From positions 1 to 50,643 of the forward strand of contig CAJQLJ010000020.1 in assembly GCA_905479135.1 (NCBI GenBank): a DNA stretch of 50,643 nucleotides. The letters are read 5' to 3'. This document shows, piece after piece, positions 9,254 through 20,811 of this stretch; position 1 is the stretch's first letter, and every line of letters begins with the position of its first letter. Both the position numbers and the translations under genes were made by a program. The stretch comes from an uncultured Campylobacterales bacterium (GTDB lineage Bacteria; Campylobacterota; Campylobacteria; Campylobacterales; Arcobacteraceae). The notes beneath the pieces were generated by a model. That model searched no databases. It saw nothing but the letters and a program-made list of their open reading frames with translations, and was not told where the DNA came from.

Positions 9254-10563
9254 TAATGAACTATTTCACCTTTTAATGATGTTCTAGAATTGTCAGTAAT
9301 TTTTACATTTACAAATTTACCAAGAAGATCATCACTTCCTTTTGCAAATACTTGCAAGTAATTATCAGTAAAACCACAAACTTCACCATTTGGTTTTAAA
9401 CTCTCAACTAATACAGAAAAAGTTTCTCCTACATAAGTAGGCATAATAGCTTCTAAGTGTCTTTTGTGTAGTTCAATTAGCTCTATTAATCTAGCACTTC
9501 CAATTTTATCCGGTACTGCTAAATCTTCCATATTTAAAGCTTCAGTTCCAGGTCTTGGAGAATATTTAAAGTTGAATATTTGATCAAACTTTGCTTTTCT
9601 TACTACATCTAAAGTATCTTGATAATCTTCTTCACTTTCACCTGGAAATGCAACAATAATATCTGTAGTAATTCTTAAATCAGGTACTAATGATCTAATT
9701 TTTTCAGTTCTATTTAAAAACCATTCTTTAGTGTATCCTCTTTTCATAGCTTTTAAAATTGATGTTGAACCACTTTGTAAAGGCATATGAATACATCTAG
9801 ATATTTTTTTATTTTTTGCAAATTCTTCAATAAACTCGTCGTCCATATGTAATGGATGTGGAGATGTGAATCTAATTCTCTCTAATCCTTCAACTTTTGA
9901 AACTTCTTGTAAAAGTTTCGTAAAAGTAGATTTTTCTCTACCATCAGAAAATCTTCTTCCATAAGAATTTACATTTTGCCCTAATAGCATTACTTCAACT
10001 GCACCTTGCTCAACTGATTTTTGAACTTGATCAACAATCATTTCTACAGGAATTGAAAGTTCTTCTCCTCTAGTACTTGGAACGATACAATAGGTACATT
10101 TTTTATCACATCCTACAGAAATATTTACACTAGCTCTATACTTATTAGTATTTGCTGTTGCAAATTCGTACATAGAGTCATCATTATCAATAGCAATTTC
10201 TACCGAACCTTTAATATCAACAACATCTTTAATCTTAGAAATATTTCGCGCACCTACTACAAAATCAACATAAGGTGCTCTTTTTATAATGTCTCTTCCT
10301 AAATGTGATGCCGTACAACCACAAACACCAATTTTAGCACCATCTTTTTTTTTCTTATTAAACTGACCAATTTCTGAAAATAGTTTTTGAACAGGTTTCT
10401 CTCTTACAGAACATGTATTAATAATAATTAAATCTGCATCTTCCATAACATCAGTTTGAGAATAGTCTTTATGTTTTTCTAACTCAGCTACAATGTGTTG
10501 ACTATCGGTATCATTCATCTGACAACCAAGTGTTTGTATAAATAATTTTTTATTTGAACTCAT
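9253..10563 (-). CDS. miaB: tRNA-2-methylthio-N6-dimethylallyladenosine synthase MiaB
   Basis: FIQTLGCQMNDTDSQ, GCDKKCTYCIVPSTRGEE, LLGQNVNSYG, HMPLQSGS. Confidence 0.96.
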   Translation of the reverse strand: MSSNKKLFIQTLGCQMNDTDSQHIVAELEKHKDYSQTDVMEDADLIIINTCSVREKPVQKLFSEIGQFNKKKKDGAKIGVCGCTASHLGRDIIKRAPYVDFVVGARNISKIKDVVDIKGSVEIAIDNDDSMYEFATANTNKYRASVNISVGCDKKCTYCIVPSTRGEELSIPVEMIVDQVQKSVEQGAVEVMLLGQNVNSYGRRFSDGREKSTFTKLLQEVSKVEGLERIRFTSPHPLHMDDEFIEEFAKNKKISRCIHMPLQSGSTSILKAMKRGYTKEWFLNRTEKIRSLVPDLRITTDIIVAFPGESEEDYQDTLDVVRKAKFDQIFNFKYSPRPGTEALNMEDLAVPDKIGSARLIELIELHKRHLEAIMPTYVGETFSVLVESLKPNGEVCGFTDNYLQVFAKGSDDLLGKFVNVKITDNSRTSLKGEIVH

Positions 10564-10578
10564 ATTTTTATCACTTTA

Positions 10579-10824
10579 TTAAAGTGTATGAAGCTCATAC
10601 ATATATTCATCATCTGCTAAGCCATATTTTACTTCTCTGAAATAAACATTATAATTATCATCTTCAAGTGCATTAACTAAAGCCATCATATCTTTATGTG
10701 AGTTATCTCTATCAAAATACAATAATTCAGTATTTGAACCTTTTTTTAATTCTTCTTTGATCTTGTCTAGTTGTATCTTTTTGGGTTTTTTACTTAATTC
10801 TTCTCTAGCAATTAATAATTCCAT
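10579..10824 (-). CDS. HP0268-domain small protein
   Basis: 81 aa; SHKDMMALVNAL...YELHTL; position next to miaB matches the Helicobacter HP0268/HP0269 arrangement (from memory). Confidence 0.7.
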   Translation of the reverse strand: MELLIAREELSKKPKKIQLDKIKEELKKGSNTELLYFDRDNSHKDMMALVNALEDDNYNVYFREVKYGLADDEYMYELHTL

Positions 10825-10980
10825 TTAGTAAACCTTTTCTTTTTAATTAGCTAAATATTATATCTAAAATTACTTTTATTTTCATAAAAGGAGTTTTAGA
10901 TATAATGCAAGTCTACACTACATTGAATTCATAACATTACATTTCAATGTCAACAAATAAAAGATTACTAAAGGTTATTA

Positions 10981-12153
10981 ATGGACAAAATTATAGATAT
11001 TTTAGACTCAATTGCATATGAAAAAGGTCTACAAATTGAAAATGTTGAAAATGCATTAAAAGAAGCACTTATTAAAACAGCAGAAAAAATGGTAGATGAA
11101 ACATTAAGATTTGATGCTAACATTGATAGAGAAAATAAAAAATTACAATTATCACAAAAGATAGAAGTTTTAGCAGTTGGTGATGCCAAATTAACTGGTG
11201 AAGTTGAAGATGAATATGGAAATGAAATTAATGCTGAAAACTTTATTGATTTAGATGAAGCAAAAGAAATTGATGAAGATTTAGAAATTGGTGATTTTAT
11301 TGATTATGATCTTGAATTTGAAAATATGGGAAGAAATGCTGCAACAATTTTACATAATAATTTTGAATACAGAATACAAAGATTTATTGAAGAAAATCTA
11401 CTAGGTAAATACAAAGATAAAATTGGAAAAATAGTATCAGGTGTAGTTACAAGAGTTGATAGACAAGAAAACACTTACATCGAAATCGGTGAAGTAAAAG
11501 GTATGCTTCAAAGAAAAAGTAGAATTAAAGGTGAGACATTTAAAGTTGGAGATACTGTAAAAGCAGTAGTTCGAGGTGTTAATATTGATAAAAGTAATGG
11601 TTTAATTATTGATATTTCAAGAACAAGTCCTAAATTCTTAGAATGTTTATTAGCATTAGAAGTACCTGAACTTAAAGATGAAAAAGTAATAATTGAAGCA
11701 AGTGCTAGGATTCCTGGAAGCAGAGCTAAAATTGCATTAACAAGTATTGACCCACAAATTGATCCAATAGGTGCAGTTGTTGGAGTTAAGGGAATTAGGA
11801 TTTCTTCTGTATCATTTCAATTAAGTGGAGAAAACATTGATTGTGTTGAATATTCAGCAATTCCTGAAATGTTTATATCTCGTGCATTATCTCCTGCAAT
11901 TATTTCAAAAGTTGAAATCACTCAAGCGCCAACTTTTACAGATAAAGGTAAAGCAACAGTTACAATTCCTAGTGATCAAAAATCTAAAGCAATTGGAAAA
12001 GCTGGTTTAAATATTAGACTTGCATCAATGCTTACAAAATACGAAATTGAATTAATTGAAATTGAAAGCTCAACTCCTACTGATGAGGGTAATAATAAAA
12101 GAAATGAAGAAAGAACGACTGATACATCATCATTAGAAGCTTTATTTAAATAA
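10981..12153 (+). CDS. nusA: transcription termination/antitermination factor NusA
   Basis: S1 domain, KH domains (CVGVKG-like GAVVGVKGIRI, AIGKAGLNIRLASMLT). Confidence 0.96.
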   Translation: MDKIIDILDSIAYEKGLQIENVENALKEALIKTAEKMVDETLRFDANIDRENKKLQLSQKIEVLAVGDAKLTGEVEDEYGNEINAENFIDLDEAKEIDEDLEIGDFIDYDLEFENMGRNAATILHNNFEYRIQRFIEENLLGKYKDKIGKIVSGVVTRVDRQENTYIEIGEVKGMLQRKSRIKGETFKVGDTVKAVVRGVNIDKSNGLIIDISRTSPKFLECLLALEVPELKDEKVIIEASARIPGSRAKIALTSIDPQIDPIGAVVGVKGIRISSVSFQLSGENIDCVEYSAIPEMFISRALSPAIISKVEITQAPTFTDKGKATVTIPSDQKSKAIGKAGLNIRLASMLTKYEIELIEIESSTPTDEGNNKRNEERTTDTSSLEALFK

Positions 12154-12154
12154 A

Positions 12155-13558
12155 ATGAATAATTTATATATTTATGATTCAGTAAAAAAAGAAAAAGTTT
12201 TATTTGAATCAATAGAAGAAAAAAAAGTAAAAATTTATGTGTGTGGTCCAACAGTTTATGATGACTCACACTTAGGTCATGCTAGATCAGCTATTGCATT
12301 TGATTTACTACATAGAGTTCTAAATATGAATGCTTATGATGTAACAATGACTAAAAACTTTACAGATATAGATGACAAAATCATAAAAAAAATGTATGAA
12401 ACTTCAAGGACACTTGAAGATATTACGAGTGAGTATATAAATACATACAAAGTTGATATGAAATCTTTAAATGTTTTAGATAATACTATAGAACCAAAAG
12501 CTACTCAAAATCTTGAAGTTATGAAAGAGATGATTAATAAGTTAATATCAAAAGATGTAGCTTATATAATTTCAAATGGTGTATATTTTGATACATCAAA
12601 AGATAATATATATGGTTCTATTTCAAATAGAGCGAGTGATGAAAACTCACAAGCACGAGTTGAAACAAATAAGGAAAAAAGAAATTCAGCTGATTTTGTT
12701 TTATGGAAGTTTGCAAAAGAAGAAGATGTTATTTTTGAAGCAAACTTTGGAGCTGGACGTCCTGGTTGGCATATTGAATGTTCAGCTATGATTGAAAAAC
12801 ATTTAGCCTATAAAGATTCACCTTATCAAATCGATATTCATGGAGGTGGTGCTGATTTACTTTTTCCTCACCATGAAAATGAAGCCTCACAAACAAGATG
12901 TTCATCAAATCAAGAAATTGCAAAATATTGGATGCACAATGGTTTTGTAAATATTGATGGAGAGAAAATGAGTAAGTCTTTAGGTAACTCATTTTTTCTA
13001 AAAGATGTACTTAAGTCTTATAGTGGAGAAGTTATTAGATTTTATTTATTAACTACTCATTATAGAACAGACTTTAACTTTAATGAGGAAGATTTATTAT
13101 CTTCAAAAAAGAGACTTGATAAACTTTACAGAATTAAGAAAAGAGTATATGGTGGCACTTCTAGTACTGTAAATAAAGAGTTTAAAGAAAGAATGATGAT
13201 ATCTTTAAATGATGATATAAATACATCTAAAGCCCTTTCTGCTATTGATGAAATGATTTCAAATACAAATGATAAACTTGACATTAATCCAAAAGATAAA
13301 GTATTAAAAAAAGAACTTCTTGCAAACATAGAATTTATTTCAGAGATTCTGGGAATTGGTTCATTTGATGCATATTCTTATTTCCAATTTGGAATAAGTA
13401 ATGAAGAAAAAACTAAAATAGAAACACTTATAGAAAAAAGAACTAAAGCTAAAAAAGCTAAAGATTTTGAAGCTGCTGATAAAGTAAGAGATGAAATAAC
13501 TGCTCTTGGAATTTTACTTATGGATACACCATCAGGTGTAGTTTGGGAAAAGGTATAA
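12155..13558 (+). CDS. cysS: cysteinyl-tRNA synthetase
   Basis: YVCGPTVYDDSHLGHARSAI, FTDIDDKII, GRPGWHIECSAM, KMSKSLGNS. Confidence 0.98.
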   Translation: MNNLYIYDSVKKEKVLFESIEEKKVKIYVCGPTVYDDSHLGHARSAIAFDLLHRVLNMNAYDVTMTKNFTDIDDKIIKKMYETSRTLEDITSEYINTYKVDMKSLNVLDNTIEPKATQNLEVMKEMINKLISKDVAYIISNGVYFDTSKDNIYGSISNRASDENSQARVETNKEKRNSADFVLWKFAKEEDVIFEANFGAGRPGWHIECSAMIEKHLAYKDSPYQIDIHGGGADLLFPHHENEASQTRCSSNQEIAKYWMHNGFVNIDGEKMSKSLGNSFFLKDVLKSYSGEVIRFYLLTTHYRTDFNFNEEDLLSSKKRLDKLYRIKKRVYGGTSSTVNKEFKERMMISLNDDINTSKALSAIDEMISNTNDKLDINPKDKVLKKELLANIEFISEILGIGSFDAYSYFQFGISNEEKTKIETLIEKRTKAKKAKDFEAADKVRDEITALGILLMDTPSGVVWEKV

Positions 13559-13593
13559 ATACTTTTTTCTAAATAGTAAACAAATTAAGATAT

Positions 13594-13632
13594 AAAAAAA
13601 GGGAAGAAGTAAAAACTTCTTCCCTTTTTTAT
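13594..13632. terminator. bidirectional rho-independent terminator between cysS and rpsR
   Basis: AAAAAAAGGGAAGAAGT-AAAA-ACTTCTTCCCTTTTTT, A-tract and T-tract flanking a perfect stem between convergent genes. Confidence 0.92.
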
Positions 13633-13649
13633 TAAACTTTTTCTAGAGA

Positions 13650-13907
13650 TTATCTAGCAAAAGCTGCATCAGTAACATTTTTTGTGTTAACAATATATGG
13701 AACTAAAGCCATATGTCTAGCTCTTTTGATTGCAGTTTCAACCATCTCTTGAGAATTTTTAGAGTTTCCTGTAAGTCTTCTAGGCATAATTTTACCTCTT
13801 TCACTCATAGAAATCTTTAATAAATCAGAGTTTTTATAATCAATGAAAGTAACTTTCATTTCAGTATATTTACAATATTTTTTTCCGTATTTTCTTCTTT
13901 CAGCCAT
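13650..13907 (-). CDS. rpsR: 30S ribosomal protein S18
   Basis: KYCKYTE...IDYKN...[21 protein letters not shown]...[13 protein letters not shown]. Confidence 0.97.
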   Translation of the reverse strand: MAERRKYGKKYCKYTEMKVTFIDYKNSDLLKISMSERGKIMPRRLTGNSKNSQEMVETAIKRARHMALVPYIVNTKNVTDAAFAR

Positions 13908-13924
13908 GTCGTTTTCCTTTATTT

Positions 13925-14452
13925 CTAAAACGGTATTTCGTCTTCGTCTATATCTATTTCAGGTATTTTTTGTTCAGGCATTTTAGATGCTTGAGTATTA
14001 CCACCATAGTTGTTTTGAGCATTTTGTGTATTCGAAGTGTTATTGTATTGATTTTGTGCTGGTTGATCATACGATCCTTGCGGATTATAACCTTGGTTAT
14101 CCCCAGCACCATTGTTCATAGAATCACTTTTTGAATCTAACATTTTCATAGTTTCTACTCTTAATGAGTGTCTATTTCTATTAGTTCCATCTTGTGCTGT
14201 CCATTGTTCAAATACAAGTCTACCTTCTAATAAAACTTTAGAACCTTTTCGTAAGTATTGATTAGCAACCTCAGCAGATCTTCCAAACATATTAAAATCT
14301 AAAAAACAAACTTCATCTTTTTGTTCTCCAGCGGCAGATTTATACTTAAATGATGTTGCAATTGCAGATTTTGCTATTGCTGCACCAGATGGTAAATATC
14401 TTAGCTCAATATCTCTTGTTAAATTTCCTACCATAATTACTTTATTATACAT
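13925..14452 (-). CDS. ssb: single-stranded DNA-binding protein
   Basis: [25 protein letters not shown] fold; acidic tip DIDEDEIPF; between rpsF and rpsR. Confidence 0.98.
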   Translation of the reverse strand: MYNKVIMVGNLTRDIELRYLPSGAAIAKSAIATSFKYKSAAGEQKDEVCFLDFNMFGRSAEVANQYLRKGSKVLLEGRLVFEQWTAQDGTNRNRHSLRVETMKMLDSKSDSMNNGAGDNQGYNPQGSYDQPAQNQYNNTSNTQNAQNNYGGNTQASKMPEQKIPEIDIDEDEIPF

Positions 14453-14473
14453 ACTAAATCCCTATAATTTTGA

Positions 14474-14827
14474 TTAGTTAGCTTTTTTAGCCGCTTCGTT
14501 ACTCATATATGTCCACGCTGCAATCTCTTTTTTATTTTCATATTTAATGAAAATGAATCTAATGATATTTTCATTGATTCTGTAATTTCTTTCGATTTCA
14601 GCAATTCCTGCAGGTTCACCTTTGAAATATGCTAAGAAGTAGTAACCTCTTTTATGCTTTTCAATTTCATAAGCTAATTGTCTAGAACCCATGTTGTCGC
14701 ATGCAACAATTTCTCCACCATTCTTTTCAATTGTTGCTTTAACAGCGTCAATTTGAGCTACAGTTTCTTCTTCAGTTAACGTAGGCTTAATAATAAACAT
14801 TGTTTCATAATGTCTTAATTTACTCAT
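14474..14827 (-). CDS. rpsF: 30S ribosomal protein S6
   Basis: [40 protein letters not shown]. Confidence 0.97.
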   Translation of the reverse strand: MSKLRHYETMFIIKPTLTEEETVAQIDAVKATIEKNGGEIVACDNMGSRQLAYEIEKHKRGYYFLAYFKGEPAGIAEIERNYRINENIIRFIFIKYENKKEIAAWTYMSNEAAKKAN

Positions 14828-14909
14828 CTATTTTCTCCTTCTAGATTATGCCAATATTCTAGTTTTCACTAATATCAGCAAGGGTACTTTTTTTATAAAG
14901 TCATGGATT

Positions 14910-15890
14910 TTATCCAAATAAAACTGTAAACTTTCTTAGAGTTGCTTGTAAATACAACTTAGTATCATCAATTTTTGATGACTTTAGTTCCAATTCAATA
15001 TCTAATAAGTATTCTAACATTTCTTGAAACTTTTCTGCTTTAATATTAATTGCTAATTTAGATTTCTTTTCCCAAATATTTTTAGGAGGTGTAAAACCTA
15101 ATATCTCTTTAGGATTAGGTGTTCCTATTGCTCTGGCATAAGAAGATATCATAAAAAGTTGTTGAATAAAAGATGTTACTTGGTTTATTAAAAATACTTC
15201 ATTAATACCCTCTTCTAGCAAAAGCCTCAAATCATCTGCTATATCTTTTCCACTTAATAAATCGTGTAAAAAGTTTTCAAATGAAACTGCACCTATTCCA
15301 AAACAATGTTCATTTATAGTATTGGAACTTATTTTTTTATTTAAAATAGCAAGTTTAGAAAGGTCATTTATACATAAAGATAAATCATTTTTATGCATAA
15401 AATACAAATGATTTAATGCTGTTAATTCATAATTTATGTTTAATTTTTTAGCTTCTTCTTCAATCATTCTTACAGCTTCATAATCATTTGGTGAAAACAT
15501 TCTTACAGCAGCAGAGTTTGTTTTAGCCGTAAAACTTTTTTCCATTGTTCTAAAATCTGTTTCACCAATACAAGAAAATACAACTGTACTATCAGGATTT
15601 GTATTACAAGCTTGGATTAATAAATCAACTTCTTTTTTAGGTATTTTTTTATCACATTTTATTAATAAAATATTATTTGATGAAAATAATGAGGATTGAA
15701 GAAGCTTATCTTTTGCATATTTAAAATCATATTCATCAAAATATAACTTTTCTATTTCATCTTTTTGTCCTAGTGAAGCTATTACAATATTTGAATAGTG
15801 TTCTACTAAAAATGTTGATTGTCCATAAAACATGTAAGCATTAAATTTTTTATTTTGTCTTAAATGATTATCAAATTCATTTTTATACAT
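14910..15890 (-). CDS. holA: DNA polymerase III subunit delta
   Basis: AYMFYGQSTFLVEHY..., HolA-like architecture; adjacent to rnr as in other Campylobacterota. Confidence 0.85.
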   Translation of the reverse strand: MYKNEFDNHLRQNKKFNAYMFYGQSTFLVEHYSNIVIASLGQKDEIEKLYFDEYDFKYAKDKLLQSSLFSSNNILLIKCDKKIPKKEVDLLIQACNTNPDSTVVFSCIGETDFRTMEKSFTAKTNSAAVRMFSPNDYEAVRMIEEEAKKLNINYELTALNHLYFMHKNDLSLCINDLSKLAILNKKISSNTINEHCFGIGAVSFENFLHDLLSGKDIADDLRLLLEEGINEVFLINQVTSFIQQLFMISSYARAIGTPNPKEILGFTPPKNIWEKKSKLAINIKAEKFQEMLEYLLDIELELKSSKIDDTKLYLQATLRKFTVLFG

Positions 15891-15907
15891 CTTATCCTTT
15901 TCCTTAT

Positions 15908-17761
15908 CTAATATTTTATACTTGCTATAATTTGCTTTGTTACTAAATCTACTTCTTTAATTTTTACTTTTAGTTTTGTAAAAAGTTTTTGACCTTTTAT
16001 ATTATCAATAGTTACTTTTAATCCAGAAATAGCATCATAAGAAACGGCTTTATTTCGTTCAGTATCTACGATTTTTACTTTTATCATTACTCCTATATTA
16101 TCATTTGCCCATCTTGCATATTTTCTATCTTCAAAATCCCAAACAAGTTGATCAACTTTTCTTTCGTTTAATGATATATGTTCACATATTTCATCTATAT
16201 TTGATGGAGTTTGTTTTGACTTTAGTATTCTGTGTAAAACTAAATCTGAATATCTTCTAATGGGAGATGTAAAATGAGAATAAGAAGAAAATCCTAAACC
16301 AAAGTGTCCTAAGTTTTTTGAAGAATATTTAGCTTGAGTTTGAGACTGGATAATAAGTTCATCTATTTCTTCACTCATCATAGAAGACTTTGCTTTTGTT
16401 TGAATATGGGTAATCGTATTGTGCACATCACTTTGAATACTTACTTTAACTCCTAAAGTATTTACATCATCGACTAATCTTGAAATTGATTTTAAAGATG
16501 GTTCTTCATGTATTCTGTAGATTCCAACTGTATTTACTTTTTTACTTGCTTCAATATTTGCTAAAAGCATACACTCTTCTATTAGTTGATGAGAAGCAGT
16601 TGAACTTTCACTCTCAACGGCTACAATTTTGAAATTTTTAAGCTTTTGTCTAAGTTCCGTTGTTCTAAAATCATAACCTTTTTCTAATCTCTTGGCTCTA
16701 AAACTTTTTGTAACTTTATAAAGTGGAAGAAGATAATCAAAAATTGCTTTTTCAACACTAGAATACTGATCTAAATGTCCTTCTAAGACTCTATCGATTC
16801 TTCCATAAGAAAACTTTTTATGTGAATTAATAACTGCTTCAAAAAGTTGTGCTTTTTTTGCACATTTTTTTTCTAAATCTAAATGTATTTTAAAAACAAA
16901 TGAATATCTATTAACACCCTCTTTTAAAGAACACATATCTTCACTTAATTCATTAGGAAGCATTGGTAAAACTTTTCCTGGTAAATAAACTGATGTAGAT
17001 TTTAAAAAAGCAAGTCTATCTAGATCTGTTCCCTCTTTTACAAAATAAGATACATCAGCAATTGCAACATATAGTATTTTTTCTTCTACATCATAATAAA
17101 CAGCATCGTCATGATCTCTTGCTGAGTTTGGATCAATTGTACAAAAAGGAAGATGTGTTAAATCAACTCTTACCTTAACATCATCCATTTTCGGGTTAAC
17201 TTCTAAAGGCTTTTCTAATCTTAACTCTTCGTGATATAAATGTAATGATATTAATTCATCAACTTTTGGGTCTTCTATATTTCCTAAGTTTTTTACTAGT
17301 TTTAAAGATTGATTATCTACAAGAAGGATCTCTCCCTCTTCATATTTACTAGCACCTTTATTTTCTAATTTTATGTTCTCTTTTACTGTATAAAAAGATT
17401 TATCTTTAATGTAAACTAGAACATCATTTTTTTTGCCATCTAAAATCTCTATGATATTAGCTTTAATTCTAGATCTTGGATTAAAAACTCTCTTTGCTAG
17501 TACTAAATCTCCATTATAAGCACCATTTAAATTATCAAATTCAATTTTAATATTTTTATGCTCACTTATTAAATCTTCTAATACAACTAAATTTTTACCA
17601 ACATTAACAATTGCAACTCTATATTTAGAATTTAGTTCATAATTACCATTATCTAAAATGACAATAATATCTTTTTTAATAAATTTTTCAATTTTATTTA
17701 ATTCAGCTTGTGTGTAGCTATTATTTTGGGACTGTATCTTTGTAAAAAGCTCTTTAAGCAA
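15908..17761 (-). CDS. rnr: ribonuclease R (RNB family)
   Basis: TIDPNSARDHDDAVYYD, HFTSPIRRYSDLVLHR, C-terminal S1. Confidence 0.93.
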   Translation of the reverse strand: MLKELFTKIQSQNNSYTQAELNKIEKFIKKDIIVILDNGNYELNSKYRVAIVNVGKNLVVLEDLISEHKNIKIEFDNLNGAYNGDLVLAKRVFNPRSRIKANIIEILDGKKNDVLVYIKDKSFYTVKENIKLENKGASKYEEGEILLVDNQSLKLVKNLGNIEDPKVDELISLHLYHEELRLEKPLEVNPKMDDVKVRVDLTHLPFCTIDPNSARDHDDAVYYDVEEKILYVAIADVSYFVKEGTDLDRLAFLKSTSVYLPGKVLPMLPNELSEDMCSLKEGVNRYSFVFKIHLDLEKKCAKKAQLFEAVINSHKKFSYGRIDRVLEGHLDQYSSVEKAIFDYLLPLYKVTKSFRAKRLEKGYDFRTTELRQKLKNFKIVAVESESSTASHQLIEECMLLANIEASKKVNTVGIYRIHEEPSLKSISRLVDDVNTLGVKVSIQSDVHNTITHIQTKAKSSMMSEEIDELIIQSQTQAKYSSKNLGHFGLGFSSYSHFTSPIRRYSDLVLHRILKSKQTPSNIDEICEHISLNERKVDQLVWDFEDRKYARWANDNIGVMIKVKIVDTERNKAVSYDAISGLKVTIDNIKGQKLFTKLKVKIKEVDLVTKQIIASIKY

Positions 17762-17858
17762 TTTTATTCCTTGTGTATATATATTGTAATCCTAGCTAAA
17801 ATATGTTAAGTATTACTATTTTTTATATCGAATTACCAAGTTTTTAACTTTTTTTCAG

Positions 17859-17864
17859 TATAAT
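17859..17864 (+). promoter_or_regulatory. -10-like element upstream of ilvC
   Basis: TATAAT in TTTTTCAGTATAATCTC, 30 nt upstream of the ilvC start. Confidence 0.6.
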
Positions 17865-17870
17865 CTCTAA

Positions 17871-18917
<1,047 letters not shown>

Positions 18918-18922
18918 TACTT

Positions 18923-18950
18923 GAATAAGAAGAGCTTTACTCTTCTTATT
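18923..18950 (+). terminator. stem-loop downstream of ilvC
   Basis: AATAAGAAGAG-CTTTA-CTCTTCTTATT followed by TATTTT. Confidence 0.75.
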
Positions 18951-18964
18951 TATTTTCTCAAATC

Positions 18965-19966
18965 ATGAGCAAGAAACAAAACAAATCTAAAAAACAAGCA
19001 TCCTCAGTTTCAAAATTAGTATTAGTAAAAAATTTTCTACTAATATTTTTATTTGCATTTATAATTAGTGGCTTAAGCTATTTTATAATGGAACATGAAC
19101 CTTCAGATAAAAATTCAAATAAAAATATTAATGATATACTCAAACAAGAAAAAAAACAAAATGAAAAATTCAAAGAAATTACAGATGAATTAAAAAAAGA
19201 TTATTTAGGTGATCATGAAATAAAACCTGAAATAAAAAAAATAAAACTAGAAGAGAAACACTTAGCAATAAAAGAAGTGGAAAAAAAGAAAGAAGAAATT
19301 ATTTTAGTAAAAGACAAGCCCAAACTTGTTGTAATAATTGATGATGTAAGTAACGATAGACAAAAAAAAGCAATTCTAGATATTGGTTATGATGTAACTA
19401 TGGCTTTTCTTCCTCCACAAGAAGGTCATTTAAAATCTGCAAAAATTGCACAAGATTTGCCTGTATATATGGTTCATTTTCCTATGCAAGCATCTCCTAA
19501 ATTTAAATCTAAAGAGAAAATCACATTAAATGTAAATAATACATATCAAGAAATAGATGCTATTGTCAAAAAAATAAGAGAACAATATCCCAAGGCTAGA
19601 TATACAAATAATCATACAGGTTCAGTATTTACTCAAAATGATGAAGCTATGGATAGATTATTCAAAGCTTTAAAAAAATACAATTTTGTATTTGTAGATA
19701 GTAGAACAACAGCTAAAAGTGTCGCTCAAAAATATGCTCAAAAATATGATATGCCTTATATTGTAAGAAATACATTTTTAGATAATGAAAAAAGTTTTGA
19801 ATATATTCAAAACCAATTAAAAAAAGCTATCAAAATTGCAAATAAAAGAGGTTACGCTATTGCAATTGGACACCCTTATTCAATAACAATAAAAGTACTA
19901 AAAGAATCAAAACATCTACTAAAAGATATTGAACCTATTTTTATAAATGAACTTCCTATACTTTAA
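18965..19966 (+). CDS. divergent polysaccharide deacetylase family protein
   Basis: N-terminal TM, Lys/Glu-rich linker, then KLVVIIDDVSND, FLPPQEGHLKSAKIA, NNHTGSVFT, FVDSRTTAKSVA. Confidence 0.88.
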   Translation: MSKKQNKSKKQASSVSKLVLVKNFLLIFLFAFIISGLSYFIMEHEPSDKNSNKNINDILKQEKKQNEKFKEITDELKKDYLGDHEIKPEIKKIKLEEKHLAIKEVEKKKEEIILVKDKPKLVVIIDDVSNDRQKKAILDIGYDVTMAFLPPQEGHLKSAKIAQDLPVYMVHFPMQASPKFKSKEKITLNVNNTYQEIDAIVKKIREQYPKARYTNNHTGSVFTQNDEAMDRLFKALKKYNFVFVDSRTTAKSVAQKYAQKYDMPYIVRNTFLDNEKSFEYIQNQLKKAIKIANKRGYAIAIGHPYSITIKVLKESKHLLKDIEPIFINELPIL

Positions 19967-20034
19967 TTAAATAATATTAAGCTTTAAGTTATATAATTAA
20001 TAATATTATTATAAACTTACTTACAAGGCTTTTT

Positions 20035-20811
20035 ATGATTAAAAAACTAACTTATGATATACCAGAATTAAATGATATGGAAAAATACCCTAGTGAACTT
20101 TTTTATATTGGAAATACTAATCTTCTAAAAAAGAAAAAAATATCTATTGTAGGAACAAGAAGACCTAGTGCATATACAAAAGAATTTACTCATAAGTTAG
20201 CATCAAAGCTATCTGCTTTAAATATATGTATAGTAAGTGGTGCAGCTATGGGTGTTGATGCCATTTCTCATTTTGCAGCAAATTCAAATAATACAATTGC
20301 AGTAGTTGCAAACGGATTAGATATAAGATATCCAAGTGTAAATAAAAAACTTATTTCAAATATAGAACAAAATGGCTTATTGCTATCTGCTTATAAAGAA
20401 GGTATGAAAGCCAGAAACTATACCTTTGTTTTAAGAAATGAGATTGTTGTAGCATTAGGAGATATTTTAATAGTAACTCAAGCTGATTTAAACTCAGGCA
20501 GTCTAACTTCTGTAGAATACGCCTTAAAAATGAAGAAAAAAATATACACATTACCACATAGAATAAACGAAAGTTTAGGGACACAAGAACTTGTAAAAAA
20601 AGGTTTAGTTCATTCTATATATGATATTGATGAGTTTATATCACAAATTACTAATACTAATAAAATAGAAAAAACAAAAGATGAACTTTTGCTTTTTTGT
20701 GAAAGAAACCCAAGCTATGAAGAAGCTATTTTAAAATTTGGTAATAGAGTACTTGAATATGAATTAGATGGTAAAATTGTAATAAGAAATGCTAAAGTTT
20801 CTATATCTTAG
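20035..20811 (+). CDS. dprA: DNA-processing protein DprA
   Basis: ISIVGTRRPSAYT, CIVSGAAMGVDAISHFAA, VVANGLDIRYPSVN, QADLNSGSLTSVEYAL. Confidence 0.92.
   Translation: MIKKLTYDIPELNDMEKYPSELFYIGNTNLLKKKKISIVGTRRPSAYTKEFTHKLASKLSALNICIVSGAAMGVDAISHFAANSNNTIAVVANGLDIRYPSVNKKLISNIEQNGLLLSAYKEGMKARNYTFVLRNEIVVALGDILIVTQADLNSGSLTSVEYALKMKKKIYTLPHRINESLGTQELVKKGLVHSIYDIDEFISQITNTNKIEKTKDELLLFCERNPSYEEAILKFGNRVLEYELDGKIVIRNAKVSIS

Noticed and set aside
11825-12010. Out-of-frame ORF inside nusA (and similar ORFs in cysS, 12576-12791, and the hybrid kinase, 35496-35687)
   Set aside because: Low-complexity translations overlapping strong CDS; no independent start context.
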